DNA from: Actinomycetes bacterium
GTDB taxonomy: Bacteria > Actinomycetota > Actinomycetes > Actinomycetales > Microbacteriaceae
NCBI GenBank assembly: GCA_029779645.1
Contig: JAKPAC010000001.1
Coordinates: 1-41,444, forward strand
Direction of reading: 5' to 3'
DNA length: 41,444 nucleotides
The translations under genes and the position numbers were made by a program. Under the pieces are notes generated by a model, which was not told the DNA's origin, ran no database searches, and was given only the letters and a program-made list of their open reading frames with translations. Numbering within the stretch: position 1 is the stretch's first letter; each line of letters opens with the position of its first letter. Of the stretch, positions 15,275 through 22,594 are shown one piece after another.

Positions 15275-16039
15275 CTAGGCCAGAACCTCGGCCAAGTCGA
15301 GCGCGGCGGTCGCGGCGCGCCGACCCTCGGCGATCAGGCGCGGCACGTCGCGCATCGTCCACTGCGCCATCCGCTCCATCTCGGGCTGCACGAGGACGAC
15401 CGAGGGGTCGCGCGCGAGATCCGCGGTCTGTGTGATGGTGCGCATCATGCGCACGTTCTCCCACTTCGCGTGCAGGTGCACGACGATGACCCGATCGGCA
15501 CCGAGCGCGCGGGCTGCCGCGTGCGGGACGTTGTCGATCATGCCGCCGTCGGCGAGGAGGCGACCGTCGACGCGGATGGGCGAGATCAGGCCCGGCACGG
15601 CGATCGTCGCGCGCAGCGCCGTGCTGAGCGATCCGCGGTCGAGCGTGACCGTACGGCGGGCGCCGAGGTCGGTCGCGACGGCGCCGAAGCGACGCGGCAG
15701 GTGCTCGATCTGCGGGTCGCCGCCGAGCAGCCCCTCGATCCCGGACGCCAGCACCCGGGTGTCGAGCAGGCCCAGGCGGGGGCGGAACGACCAGTTCGCG
15801 ATGCGGTTCCACCGGAACCCGCGAGCGCCTGCCTCGATCGCCGCGCCGTCGAGCCCGGCCGCATAGGCCGACCCGACCAGGGCGCCCGAGCTCGTGCCGG
15901 TGACGATGCCGGGGCGGATGCCCCGCTCCTCGAGCACCTGCAGCACGCCCACGTGCGCCGCGCCGAACGCGCCGCCACCGCTGAGGGTGAGGCCGAGCCC
16001 GGGATCATCGATGGTCGTGAGGGAGCGGTCGAGGTTCAT
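15275..16039 (-). CDS. Patatin-like phospholipase
   Basis: A 254-aa bacterial patatin-like lipase. All three family signatures are present: the oxyanion hole GGGAFG (residues 21-26), the nucleophile elbow G-T-S50-S-G, and the catalytic Asp in LLADGGMIDNVP (the usual DGG/DGA). The enzyme is expected to hydrolyse acyl esters of lipids using the Ser50-Asp dyad. There is no signal peptide or membrane segment, so it acts in the cytosol or at the inner membrane face. The ATG at 16039 starts the conserved region; TACAGT lies 8 nt upstream and no ribosome binding site is visible. It is divergent from the phnA-family gene. Confidence 0.92.
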   Translation of the reverse strand: MNLDRSLTTIDDPGLGLTLSGGGAFGAAHVGVLQVLEERGIRPGIVTGTSSGALVGSAYAAGLDGAAIEAGARGFRWNRIANWSFRPRLGLLDTRVLASGIEGLLGGDPQIEHLPRRFGAVATDLGARRTVTLDRGSLSTALRATIAVPGLISPIRVDGRLLADGGMIDNVPHAAARALGADRVIVVHLHAKWENVRMMRTITQTADLARDPSVVLVQPEMERMAQWTMRDVPRLIAEGRRAATAALDLAEVLA

Positions 16040-16174
16040 TGCCGGCAACTGTAGCGCTCGGAGCTTCGCGGGGGCTGTGAGCAAGTGGGGTCGCGGCCCC
16101 GGCGGACGAGGCATCCACCCGCCCGTGGCAGCACGCGAATGGCCTCATCCCGCGTTCCGACCTACCCTGGGCGC

Positions 16175-16561
16175 ATGAGCGATACTCTGCCCCTCTGCCC
16201 CGAATGCGCCAGCGAGCACGTCTACGAGATGCCGCCGCTGCTCGTGTGCCCGATGTGCGGGCACGAGTGGGCGGCGAGCGAGGCGGTGGATGCCGCACCC
16301 TCGGCAGGCGGCAGCGGCAGCGGTGAGGCGGGCGGCGACGGCGCGACGGTGGTCCGTGACAGCGTCGGCAACGTGCTCGCCGATGGCGACACGGTCACCG
16401 TGGTCACCTCGCTGAAGGTCAAGGGATCGCTCTCGATCAAGGCCGGCACGAAGGTGCGGAACATCCGGCTCATCGAGCCCGTCAATGGGCACGACATCGA
16501 CTGCAAGATCGATGGCTTCGGGGCCATGCAGCTCAAGTCGAGCGTCGTGAAGAAGGTCTGA
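16175..16561 (+). CDS. phnA: PhnA/YjdM family zinc-ribbon protein
   Basis: A 128-aa protein of the PhnA (YjdM) family. The N-terminal zinc ribbon is CPEC(x14)CPMC (cysteines at about 8, 11, 26 and 29). The C-terminal domain holds RDSVGNVLADGDTVTVV, KVKGSLSIKAGTKVRNIRL and IDGFGAMQLKSSVVKKV, which is the conserved end of the family. A Ser/Gly linker (residues about 43-55) separates the two. E. coli phnA is not needed for phosphonate breakdown and the true role is unclear. TACCCT ends 6 nt before the ATG (leaderless type). A degraded copy of the last 20 codons is found at 19632-19691. Confidence 0.92.
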   Translation: MSDTLPLCPECASEHVYEMPPLLVCPMCGHEWAASEAVDAAPSAGGSGSGEAGGDGATVVRDSVGNVLADGDTVTVVTSLKVKGSLSIKAGTKVRNIRLIEPVNGHDIDCKIDGFGAMQLKSSVVKKV

Positions 16562-16822
16562 CGCGGCGGGACGTGAGCCGGCGCGGCGCGAGGCGGCCTG
16601 ACGCAAGGCGGTGTGGTGCGGCGGCAAGGAACGGGACCTCGGCACGCCGGGGGTGGGCCGGGGCGTTGGCTCCGGGGCGTGGGCGTCGCGGCACGGACGT
16701 CGGTGCGCGTGCGCGAGTGACGCTGTGCGCGCACGAGTGCCGGTGCGCGCACGAGCGGGCAGGATGAGGTCGGCGCCGCCTTCACGCCCGTGTGGCCGCG
16801 GTGCCCCGCTACGCTCGTGCCC
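16562..16822. other. GC-rich gap with 18-bp tandem repeat
   Basis: 261 nt without gene. It is built of low-complexity GC sequence; GTGCGCGCACGAG occurs at 16725-16737 and 16743-16755 (18-bp period), each copy containing the palindrome GTGCGCGCAC, which may help end phnA transcription. Confidence 0.5.
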
Positions 16823-17122
16823 ATGATCATCGAGTTCGACGCCGAGGTGTTCCGCTGGGATGCCCGCGTCGAGTCGTCGTGGTACTTCGCGGCGGTGCCG
16901 GCCGAGCTCAGCGAAGGCATTCGCGAGCTGCCGCGCCCGCCGCGCGGCTTCGGCGCCGTGCGGGTGCGCGCGCGGATCGGCGGCTCGGAGTGGACGACCT
17001 CGATGTTTCCGAGCGCGCAGCGCGGGGGCTACGTGCTGCCGCTGAAGAAGGCGGTCCGCGACGCCGAGGGCATCACGGAGGCGAGCGTCCCCTGGGTGCG
17101 ACTCGAGGTGCTCGACCTCTGA
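16823..17122 (+). CDS. DUF1905 domain protein
   Basis: A 99-aa protein matching the compact DUF1905 beta-barrel family: FDAEVFRWDARVESSWYFAAVPAE at the N-terminus, then GFGAVRVRARIGGSEWTTSMFP, GGYVLPLKKAVRDAEGI and a C-terminal VRLEVLDL. Function is unknown; relatives are sometimes fused to a YdeI-type domain, not present here. TACGCT ends 7 nt before the ATG, with no ribosome binding site, again leaderless-like. Confidence 0.85.
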   Translation: MIIEFDAEVFRWDARVESSWYFAAVPAELSEGIRELPRPPRGFGAVRVRARIGGSEWTTSMFPSAQRGGYVLPLKKAVRDAEGITEASVPWVRLEVLDL

Positions 17123-17156
17123 GCCGGTCGCTCGCAAGAAACCCCTTCCGCGATCC

Positions 17157-17202
17157 ACTACTCAGCAGTACTATGTACCAGTAGTCAATACTGCTAAGTA
17201 GT
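17157..17202 (+). promoter_or_regulatory. PadR operator and promoter of the efflux operon
   Basis: A long interrupted inverted repeat: ACTACTCAGCAGTA (17157-17170) pairs with TACTGCTAAGTAGT (17189-17202) with 13 of 14 positions matching. The centre holds a second, shorter dyad TACT-atgtacc-AGTA. The arrangement, with repeated AGTA/TACT elements, fits a PadR dimer site. A -10 like TACTAT (17169-17174) lies inside, so bound PadR would block transcription of the following four genes. The right arm reaches to 8 nt before the padR ATG. Confidence 0.75.
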
Positions 17203-17209
17203 GAGGATC

Positions 17210-17548
17210 ATGCGCGTGGGCAGACAGGCGACCGAGATGCTCAAGGGCGTCCTTGAGGGGATCGTGCTGGCCATCCTGTCTGCGCGACCCGCGCACGGGT
17301 ACGAGATCATCGCGTGGCTTCGCGAGCAGGGGTTCACAGACATCGCCGAGGGCACGGTGTATGCGCTGCTCGTGCGGGTCGAGCAGCGTGGCCTCGTCGA
17401 CGTCGAGAAGGTGCCCTCCGAGAAGGGCCCGCCGCGCAAGGTGTACTCGGTGAACCCCGCCGGCGAGCAGTACCTGGCCGAGTTCTGGCGGACGTGGGGC
17501 TTCCTCGCCGCACGTCTGGAGCATCTCCGTGAAGAAAGGAACACGTGA
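17210..17548 (+). CDS. PadR-family transcriptional regulator
   Basis: A 112-aa PadR-type winged-helix repressor: MLKGVLEGIVLAILSARPAHGYEIIAWLREQGFTDIAEGTVYALLVRVEQRGLVDVEK is the full DNA-binding domain, followed by PPRKVYSVNPAGEQYL, the wing and start of the dimerisation helix. In actinobacteria such genes commonly precede drug-efflux ABC transporters and repress them until ligand binds. I used ATG 17210; GTG 17201 in frame is possible. The strong inverted repeat directly upstream supports autoregulation. Its TGA overlaps the next ATG (TGATG). Confidence 0.93.
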   Translation: MRVGRQATEMLKGVLEGIVLAILSARPAHGYEIIAWLREQGFTDIAEGTVYALLVRVEQRGLVDVEKVPSEKGPPRKVYSVNPAGEQYLAEFWRTWGFLAARLEHLREERNT

Positions 17549-17916
17549 TGGCCAACAAGTGGATCGAGCTGTTCACCGGCTCGATCGAGCAGAAGAAGCA
17601 GTACAAGCAGGCGCGAGCCCGCATCGAGGGGCTCCCCGCGCCGTACGCCGCGGCCGCGACAGCGCTCATGCGCTACTTCACCTACGCCGGCGGCATCACC
17701 GACGGCGCCACGCTCGTGACCATGGTCGGCGACTTCGCCGACCTCTGGGAGCGGGCGGCCGCAGACGGCACGCCCGTGCGGGCGATCGTCGGCGACGACC
17801 CGGTCGACTTCGCCGAGACGTTCGTGCAGGCCTACGCCGGCACGCAGTGGATCGACCGCGAGCGCACCCGCCTGCTCGGGGCGATCGCCGACGCCGAGCG
17901 GCTGGAACGGCCATGA
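17548..17916 (+). CDS. DUF1048 family protein
   Basis: A 122-aa small soluble protein of the DUF1048 family: WIELFTGSIEQKKQYKQARARIEGLPAPYAAAATALMRYF and a helical C-terminal half ending in a run of charged helix. These proteins occur almost always between padR-type regulators and Drr-type ABC transporters or beside them; function is unknown. The ribosome binding site AAGGA (17536-17540) lies in the end of padR; start and stop overlap on both sides (TGATG at 17546-17550, ATGA at 17913-17916), so it is strictly coupled to the operon. Confidence 0.88.
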   Translation: MANKWIELFTGSIEQKKQYKQARARIEGLPAPYAAAATALMRYFTYAGGITDGATLVTMVGDFADLWERAAADGTPVRAIVGDDPVDFAETFVQAYAGTQWIDRERTRLLGAIADAERLERP

Positions 17917-18827
17917 CCGCCGCCGTTGCGGCGCCCGTCGCGCCCGTGCCGTCCGCCGCCCCCGCCGCCATCCAGGTGCGCGGCCTCCAGAAGTCGTTCG
18001 CCGGCACCCCCGTGCTGCGGGGCGTCGACCTCGACATCGAGCGCGGCAGCGTGTTCGCGCTGCTCGGCTCGAACGGGGCGGGCAAGACCACGATGATCCG
18101 CATCCTCTCGACCCTGCTCCGCCCCGACGCCGGCACCGCCACCATCGACGGCTTCGACTTCGGCACGCAGGGCGCACGGGTTCGTGAGTCGATCAGCCTG
18201 ACCGGCCAGTTCGCGGCCGTCGACGAGGTGCTCACCGGTCGCGAGAACCTCGTGCTCGTCGCCAGGCTGCGCCACCTTGCCGACCCGGGCGCGAGGGCCG
18301 ACGAGCTGCTGGCTCGCTTCGCGCTGGTGGATGCCGCGGCCCGCCGTGTCGCGACGTACTCCGGCGGCATGCGCCGCCGCCTCGACATCGCCATGAGCCT
18401 GGTCGGCACGCCCCCGGTGATCTTCCTCGACGAGCCGACCACGGGCCTCGACCCGGAGGCGCGCCTCGAGGTGTGGCGCACCGTGCAGGAGCTGGCCGGC
18501 CACGGCACGACCGTGCTGCTGACGACCCAGTACCTCGACGAGGCGGAGCATCTCGCCGACCGGATCGCGATCCTGCACGAGGGCAGGATCCTCGTCACGG
18601 GGACCCTCACCGAGCTGCGGGCGCTCCTGCCGCCGGCGAAGGTCGAGTACGTCGAGAAGCAGCCCTCGCTCGAGGACGTCTTCCTCGCGCTCGTGGGCGG
18701 CGAGGGCGAGCCCTCCGGCGCCGGCGCGCCGAGCACAGTCGGCCCTCGCGCCGGCGTCCCCAGCGCAGGCGCCCCCGGCGCCGATGCGACCACTCCCGGC
18801 ACCGCGCGCGGGCCGCGCGATCGCTAG
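17913..18827 (+). CDS. ABC transporter ATP-binding protein, daunorubicin-resistance (DrrA) type
   Basis: A 304-aa nucleotide-binding subunit of an ABC-2 exporter. Walker A is GSNGAGKTT (residues 52-60), the signature is YSGGMRRRLDIAMSL, Walker B is VIFLDEPTTGLDP, and the H-loop His is replaced by Gln in TTQYLDEAEHLADRI, as is usual in the DrrA group. The C-terminal PSLEDVFLALVG motif also marks DrrA. A Gly/Ala/Pro-rich tail of about 35 residues follows. It pairs with the permease at 18865-19626 to export a hydrophobic compound; which one is not known. Confidence 0.93.
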   Translation: MTAAVAAPVAPVPSAAPAAIQVRGLQKSFAGTPVLRGVDLDIERGSVFALLGSNGAGKTTMIRILSTLLRPDAGTATIDGFDFGTQGARVRESISLTGQFAAVDEVLTGRENLVLVARLRHLADPGARADELLARFALVDAAARRVATYSGGMRRRLDIAMSLVGTPPVIFLDEPTTGLDPEARLEVWRTVQELAGHGTTVLLTTQYLDEAEHLADRIAILHEGRILVTGTLTELRALLPPAKVEYVEKQPSLEDVFLALVGGEGEPSGAGAPSTVGPRAGVPSAGAPGADATTPGTARGPRDR

Positions 18828-18864
18828 CCACACGACCACGAGAGACAAGAAAGCCAGGCCCATC

Positions 18865-19626
18865 ATGGCCGCACACTTCTTCGCAGACACCGCCGTCCTG
18901 ACGGGGCGGTCGATGAGACACATCCTGCGCAGCCCCGACACGATCATCACGACCGTCGTCACGCCCGTCGCGCTCATGCTCCTGTTCGTCTACGTGCTGG
19001 GCGGCGCGATCAGCACCGGCTCGCAGAGCTACATCGACTACATGCTCCCCGGCATCCTGCTCATCACGATCGCCTCCGGCATCGCCTACACGGCGTTCCG
19101 GCTCTTCACCGATCTGCAGGGCGGCATCTTCGAGCGCTTCCAATCCATGCCGATCGCCCGGGCCTCGACCCTGTGGGCCCACGTGCTCACCTCGCTGGTG
19201 GCCAACCTGCTGTCGCTCGTGATCGTGGTGGGGGTCGCCCTCGCCATGGGGTTCCGATCCGGGGCCGGGGTGCTCGGGTGGCTCGGCGTCACCGGCATCC
19301 TGGTGCTGTTCACCCTCGCGCTCACGTGGCTCGCCGTCATCGCCGGCCTCACCGCGAAGACCGTCGACGGCGCCAGCGCCTTCTCCTACCCGCTGATCTT
19401 CCTGCCGTTCATCAGCTCGACGTTCGTGCCGACCGAGACGATGCCGGGGCCGGTGCGATGGTTCGCCGAGAACCAGCCCGTCACCTCGATCGTCGACTCG
19501 ATCCGCGCGCTCTTCGCCGGGCAGGCCGTGGGCACCGAGCTGTGGATCGCGCTCGCGTGGTGCGTCGGGATCCTGCTCGTCGCGTTCGCCGTCGCGATGC
19601 GCGTGTATCGCCGCAGGATCGGCTGA
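18865..19626 (+). CDS. ABC-2 type permease, DrrB type
   Basis: A 253-aa integral membrane subunit of the ABC-2 family with six hydrophobic segments. Conserved features include the N-terminal cytosolic helix TAVLTGRSMRHILRSPDTII, the loop GGIFERFQSMPIARASTLWAHVL typical of DrrB-type permeases, and FLPFISSTFVPTETMPGPVRWFAENQPVT before the last segments. The ATG at 18865 lies 37 nt after the ATPase stop with purine-rich leader (GAGAGACAAGAAAG). It is the last gene of the PadR operon; 5 nt after its stop begins the phnA remnant. Confidence 0.92.
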   Translation: MAAHFFADTAVLTGRSMRHILRSPDTIITTVVTPVALMLLFVYVLGGAISTGSQSYIDYMLPGILLITIASGIAYTAFRLFTDLQGGIFERFQSMPIARASTLWAHVLTSLVANLLSLVIVVGVALAMGFRSGAGVLGWLGVTGILVLFTLALTWLAVIAGLTAKTVDGASAFSYPLIFLPFISSTFVPTETMPGPVRWFAENQPVTSIVDSIRALFAGQAVGTELWIALAWCVGILLVAFAVAMRVYRRRIG

Positions 19627-19631
19627 GCCGC

Positions 19632-19691
19632 TGCGACATTGACGGCTTCGGCGCCACTCAGCAGAAGTCGAGCGTCGTCAAGAAGGGCTGA
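19632..19691 (+). pseudogene. Remnant of the 3' end of a phnA-family gene
   Basis: The 20 codons from TGC 19632 to TGA 19691 encode CDIDGFGATQQKSSVVKKG, which aligns without gap to the last residues of the intact PhnA protein (CKIDGFGAMQLKSSVVKKV) including the stop codon. The nucleotide match is roughly four fifths, so it is an old or foreign copy rather than a fresh duplication. Nothing upstream continues the phnA similarity; the permease stop is at 19626. The minus-strand P-type ATPase gene ends inside it (stop 19678-19680). Confidence 0.85.
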
Positions 19692-22455
19692 CTCCACTCC
19701 GGCCACGCTGCGGCACGTCCGCAGCGACGGCAACGAGGGCTGCACGACGCGTCGCGCGGCGGCGAATCGCCTTGTCGACTTCGACGACGAGCGGGACGAT
19801 CAGCGAGAGCCCGATGCACGCAAGCCATTGACCGCCGCTGAGCGACGTCGTCATGAGCAGCCGCTGCAGGAAGCCGAGCTCGACGCACGCGATGGTGAGG
19901 GCGACCGGGATGGCCAGCCATTTGAGGGCATCGATGATGGGGGCCGTGAACCCGGAGCGGGGATCGCGGCGCATCGCCATGCCGCCGAGCACCGACCCGA
20001 GGGCCATCACGACGAACGCCATCGTGATCGGCACGTTCGCGCTGGTGCTGCTCATCTCGCCGGGCGCCAGCAGGAGCGCGGCAAGGGTGACCAGACACCC
20101 GGCTGCTCCGTAGAGCACCCACACGGCGATCGCGCGCGGGTTGGAGATGGTCACCCTCGGGTCACGGGGCGGCTTGGTCATGAGGTCGTCACCGGGCGGG
20201 TCGAGGATGATGACGACGACGGGGAACACCACGATGAAGAAGTTCAGGAACAGCACCATCAGGGGCGTCAGCGGCGTGCCGTCGTTGATGCCGAAGATGC
20301 TCGCGATGAGAAACAGCAGCACCAGAGAGATGAGCTGCGACATCTGGTAGCGGACGTAGGCGGTGATCTTGTCGTAGATGCTGCGCCCGAGCCGGATCGC
20401 CGTGACGAGCGTGCCGAAGTTGTCGTCGGTCAGGATCATGCGGCCAGCCTGCTTGGTGACCTCGCTGCCTGATCCCATCGCGACGCCGATGTCGGCCTGC
20501 TTCAACGCCGCGGCGTCGTTGACGGCGTCGCCCGTCATCGCGACGATGTCGCCCTGCTCCTGCATCACGCGCGCCAGTCGGAGTTTGTCTTGCGGTGTGA
20601 CCCGGCCGAACACGTGCAGTTCGGGCAGTGCCGCGGCCAGCTGCGCGTCATCGAGTGCGCGCAGTTCGGCGCCGCTGATCGCGCCCTGCCCGAGCCCCAG
20701 CTGTGCACCGATCGCCGCCGCAGTGATGGCGTGGTCACCGGTGATCATCCGCACCTCGATGCCTGCCCGTCGTGCGGTGGCGACCGCATCCATGGACGAG
20801 GGTCGGAGGGGATCGATGATGCCGACCATGCCCACGAAGGTGAGCTCCTGCACCTGGCGCATCGGGTCAGCGGTCACGGCGTCGTGCTGCCCGTCGAGCT
20901 CGCGCATGGCAAAGGCCAGCACGCGCAGGCCCCGCGCAGACAGGCGCTCGCTCTGCTCGTTCAGTGCGGCCGACACATCCGCGATCGGCACCCGTCCGTG
21001 TGGCGTGAGCGCGCTCGTGCAGCGCGCGAGCACGACGTCCTGGCCACCCTTGACGAGCGCGACCAGGCGTGGTTCGCCGCCGCGCTCGACCGCGAGTTCG
21101 TGAAACGTCGCCATGAACTTGTGCTCGGAGTCGAACGGCACCTCGGCGATCCGGGGGTACCGGCGACGGGTTGCCGCGGCATCCACCCCCATCTTTGCCG
21201 CGAGGACGACCAGTGCTGCCTCGGTCGGGTCGCCGACCACCTCGCCGCGGTCCGACACGGTGGCGTCGCTGTCGAGGCAGAGGCCGTAGGCGAGGCTCGT
21301 GAAGTCGGGGACACCGGATCCGGCAGCCTGGAGGATCGCGCCGGCCTTGCCGTAGCCCTCGCCTTCAACGGTGAACCATTCGCCGCGGTAGTACAGGCTC
21401 CGCACCGTCATTTCGTTCATCGTCAGCGTGCCGGTCTTATCGGAGTTGATTGCGGATGTCGCCCCGAGCGTTTCGACATCCGTCAGGTTCTTCACCACCG
21501 CCTTGTGCTCGGCGAGCTGCCTGGCCCCGTACGACAACATGCTCTGCACGAAGGTGGGCAGGCCCGTCGGGATCGCGGAGACAGCCATCGAGATGCCGAG
21601 CAGCATCACGGCCGCGAATGACTGGCCGCGCAGCAGCCCGATCACCACGATGATCGCAACCGCCGACCACGCGACGATGCCGAGCACGCGGGTGAGGCCG
21701 CCCAGCTCGCGCTGCAACGGCGACTTCGTCGTCTTGACGCTCGAGAGCATCGATGCAATGCGTCCCATCTGCGTGGCCATGCCCGTGTCGGTGATGACGA
21801 TCACCCCGGTCCCCCGTGTCACGGACGTGTTCTGGAACAGCATGTTGCTGCGGTCACCCAGCGTGACCTCGTCGTCGGGGATGGTGGCGGCGGCCTTCGA
21901 CACCGGCGTGCTTTCGCCGGTGAGCGATGCCTCCTGCGTCTCGAGCGTCGCCGAACGGAGCAGGCGCCCATCGGCGGGGACGACGTCGCCCGCCTCGAGC
22001 TGCACGATGTCGCCGGGAACCAGCTCGGTGGCGCTGATCTGGACGAGCGCGTCATCGCGAATCACGCGCGCCCGCGGGACCTGCATCTTCGCCAGGGCAT
22101 CGACGCTCGCTCGGGCTTTGAGCTCCTGCTGCGAACCGAGCACGACATTCAGGAGCACGAGAAATGCGACCACGACCGCGACGGGCGTCTGGCGGATGAT
22201 CAGGCTGACGACGACCACCGCGATGAGCATGAGGTTCATCGGGTCGGCGAGTTGCACGAGCACGATCGACCACCACGACGGCGGCGCTTCTGCCGTGATC
22301 TGGTTGGGCCCGATCCGGCCGAGTCGGTCCGCTGCCTCCGAGGAGGTCAGCCCCCGGGTCGCGTCCGACTCGAGGTGTGCGACGCAGACGTCGGGTTCGT
22401 CCGACCACCAGCGGCGCTCTTCCGACGATGGTGAACCCGAGGTGATTGCTGACAT
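19678..22455 (-). CDS. P-type cation-transporting ATPase (P2-like)
   Basis: A 925-aa P-type ATPase with cytosolic N-terminal domain, actuator loop TGEST (about residue 180), phosphorylation site D339 in SDKTGTLT, nucleotide-binding domain and a C-terminal hydrophobic block of six segments. It resembles Ca2+/Mg2+/Na+-type pumps, but two motifs differ: the M4 ion-site sequence is PTGLP, where Ca2+ pumps have PEGLP, and the hinge reads TGDAVNDAAALK rather than TGDGVNDAPALK. Loss of the M4 Glu makes the transported ion uncertain. GGAGG precedes the ATG at 22455. The last codons lie in the phnA remnant, so the C-terminus may have been reshaped there. Confidence 0.9.
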   Translation of the reverse strand: MSAITSGSPSSEERRWWSDEPDVCVAHLESDATRGLTSSEAADRLGRIGPNQITAEAPPSWWSIVLVQLADPMNLMLIAVVVVSLIIRQTPVAVVVAFLVLLNVVLGSQQELKARASVDALAKMQVPRARVIRDDALVQISATELVPGDIVQLEAGDVVPADGRLLRSATLETQEASLTGESTPVSKAAATIPDDEVTLGDRSNMLFQNTSVTRGTGVIVITDTGMATQMGRIASMLSSVKTTKSPLQRELGGLTRVLGIVAWSAVAIIVVIGLLRGQSFAAVMLLGISMAVSAIPTGLPTFVQSMLSYGARQLAEHKAVVKNLTDVETLGATSAINSDKTGTLTMNEMTVRSLYYRGEWFTVEGEGYGKAGAILQAAGSGVPDFTSLAYGLCLDSDATVSDRGEVVGDPTEAALVVLAAKMGVDAAATRRRYPRIAEVPFDSEHKFMATFHELAVERGGEPRLVALVKGGQDVVLARCTSALTPHGRVPIADVSAALNEQSERLSARGLRVLAFAMRELDGQHDAVTADPMRQVQELTFVGMVGIIDPLRPSSMDAVATARRAGIEVRMITGDHAITAAAIGAQLGLGQGAISGAELRALDDAQLAAALPELHVFGRVTPQDKLRLARVMQEQGDIVAMTGDAVNDAAALKQADIGVAMGSGSEVTKQAGRMILTDDNFGTLVTAIRLGRSIYDKITAYVRYQMSQLISLVLLFLIASIFGINDGTPLTPLMVLFLNFFIVVFPVVVIILDPPGDDLMTKPPRDPRVTISNPRAIAVWVLYGAAGCLVTLAALLLAPGEMSSTSANVPITMAFVVMALGSVLGGMAMRRDPRSGFTAPIIDALKWLAIPVALTIACVELGFLQRLLMTTSLSGGQWLACIGLSLIVPLVVEVDKAIRRRATRRAALVAVAADVPQRGRSGVSPS

Positions 22456-22594
22456 GGCATCCTCCGCTCCCACCATAGGCCGATCGAATCGATCCCGGTA
22501 TCGGTTCAGGTGGCCCGGGCCGGCGGCGAGATCGTGCACGCACGCGGCGATCGGGCGACCGCGCCGGGGCCCGCGCCCAGGCGTAGAATCGTGT

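Noticed and set aside
16562..19631. Complete mobile element carrying the efflux operon
   Set aside because: No transposase, integrase, terminal inverted repeats or target duplication; the only trace is the phnA 3' remnant, so it is given as recombination history and not as an element.
20590..21621. 343-codon open frame opposite the P-type ATPase
   Set aside because: It is antisense to a fully conserved ATPase; the product is His/Arg/Gly-rich without motifs, as expected from reversed high-GC codons.
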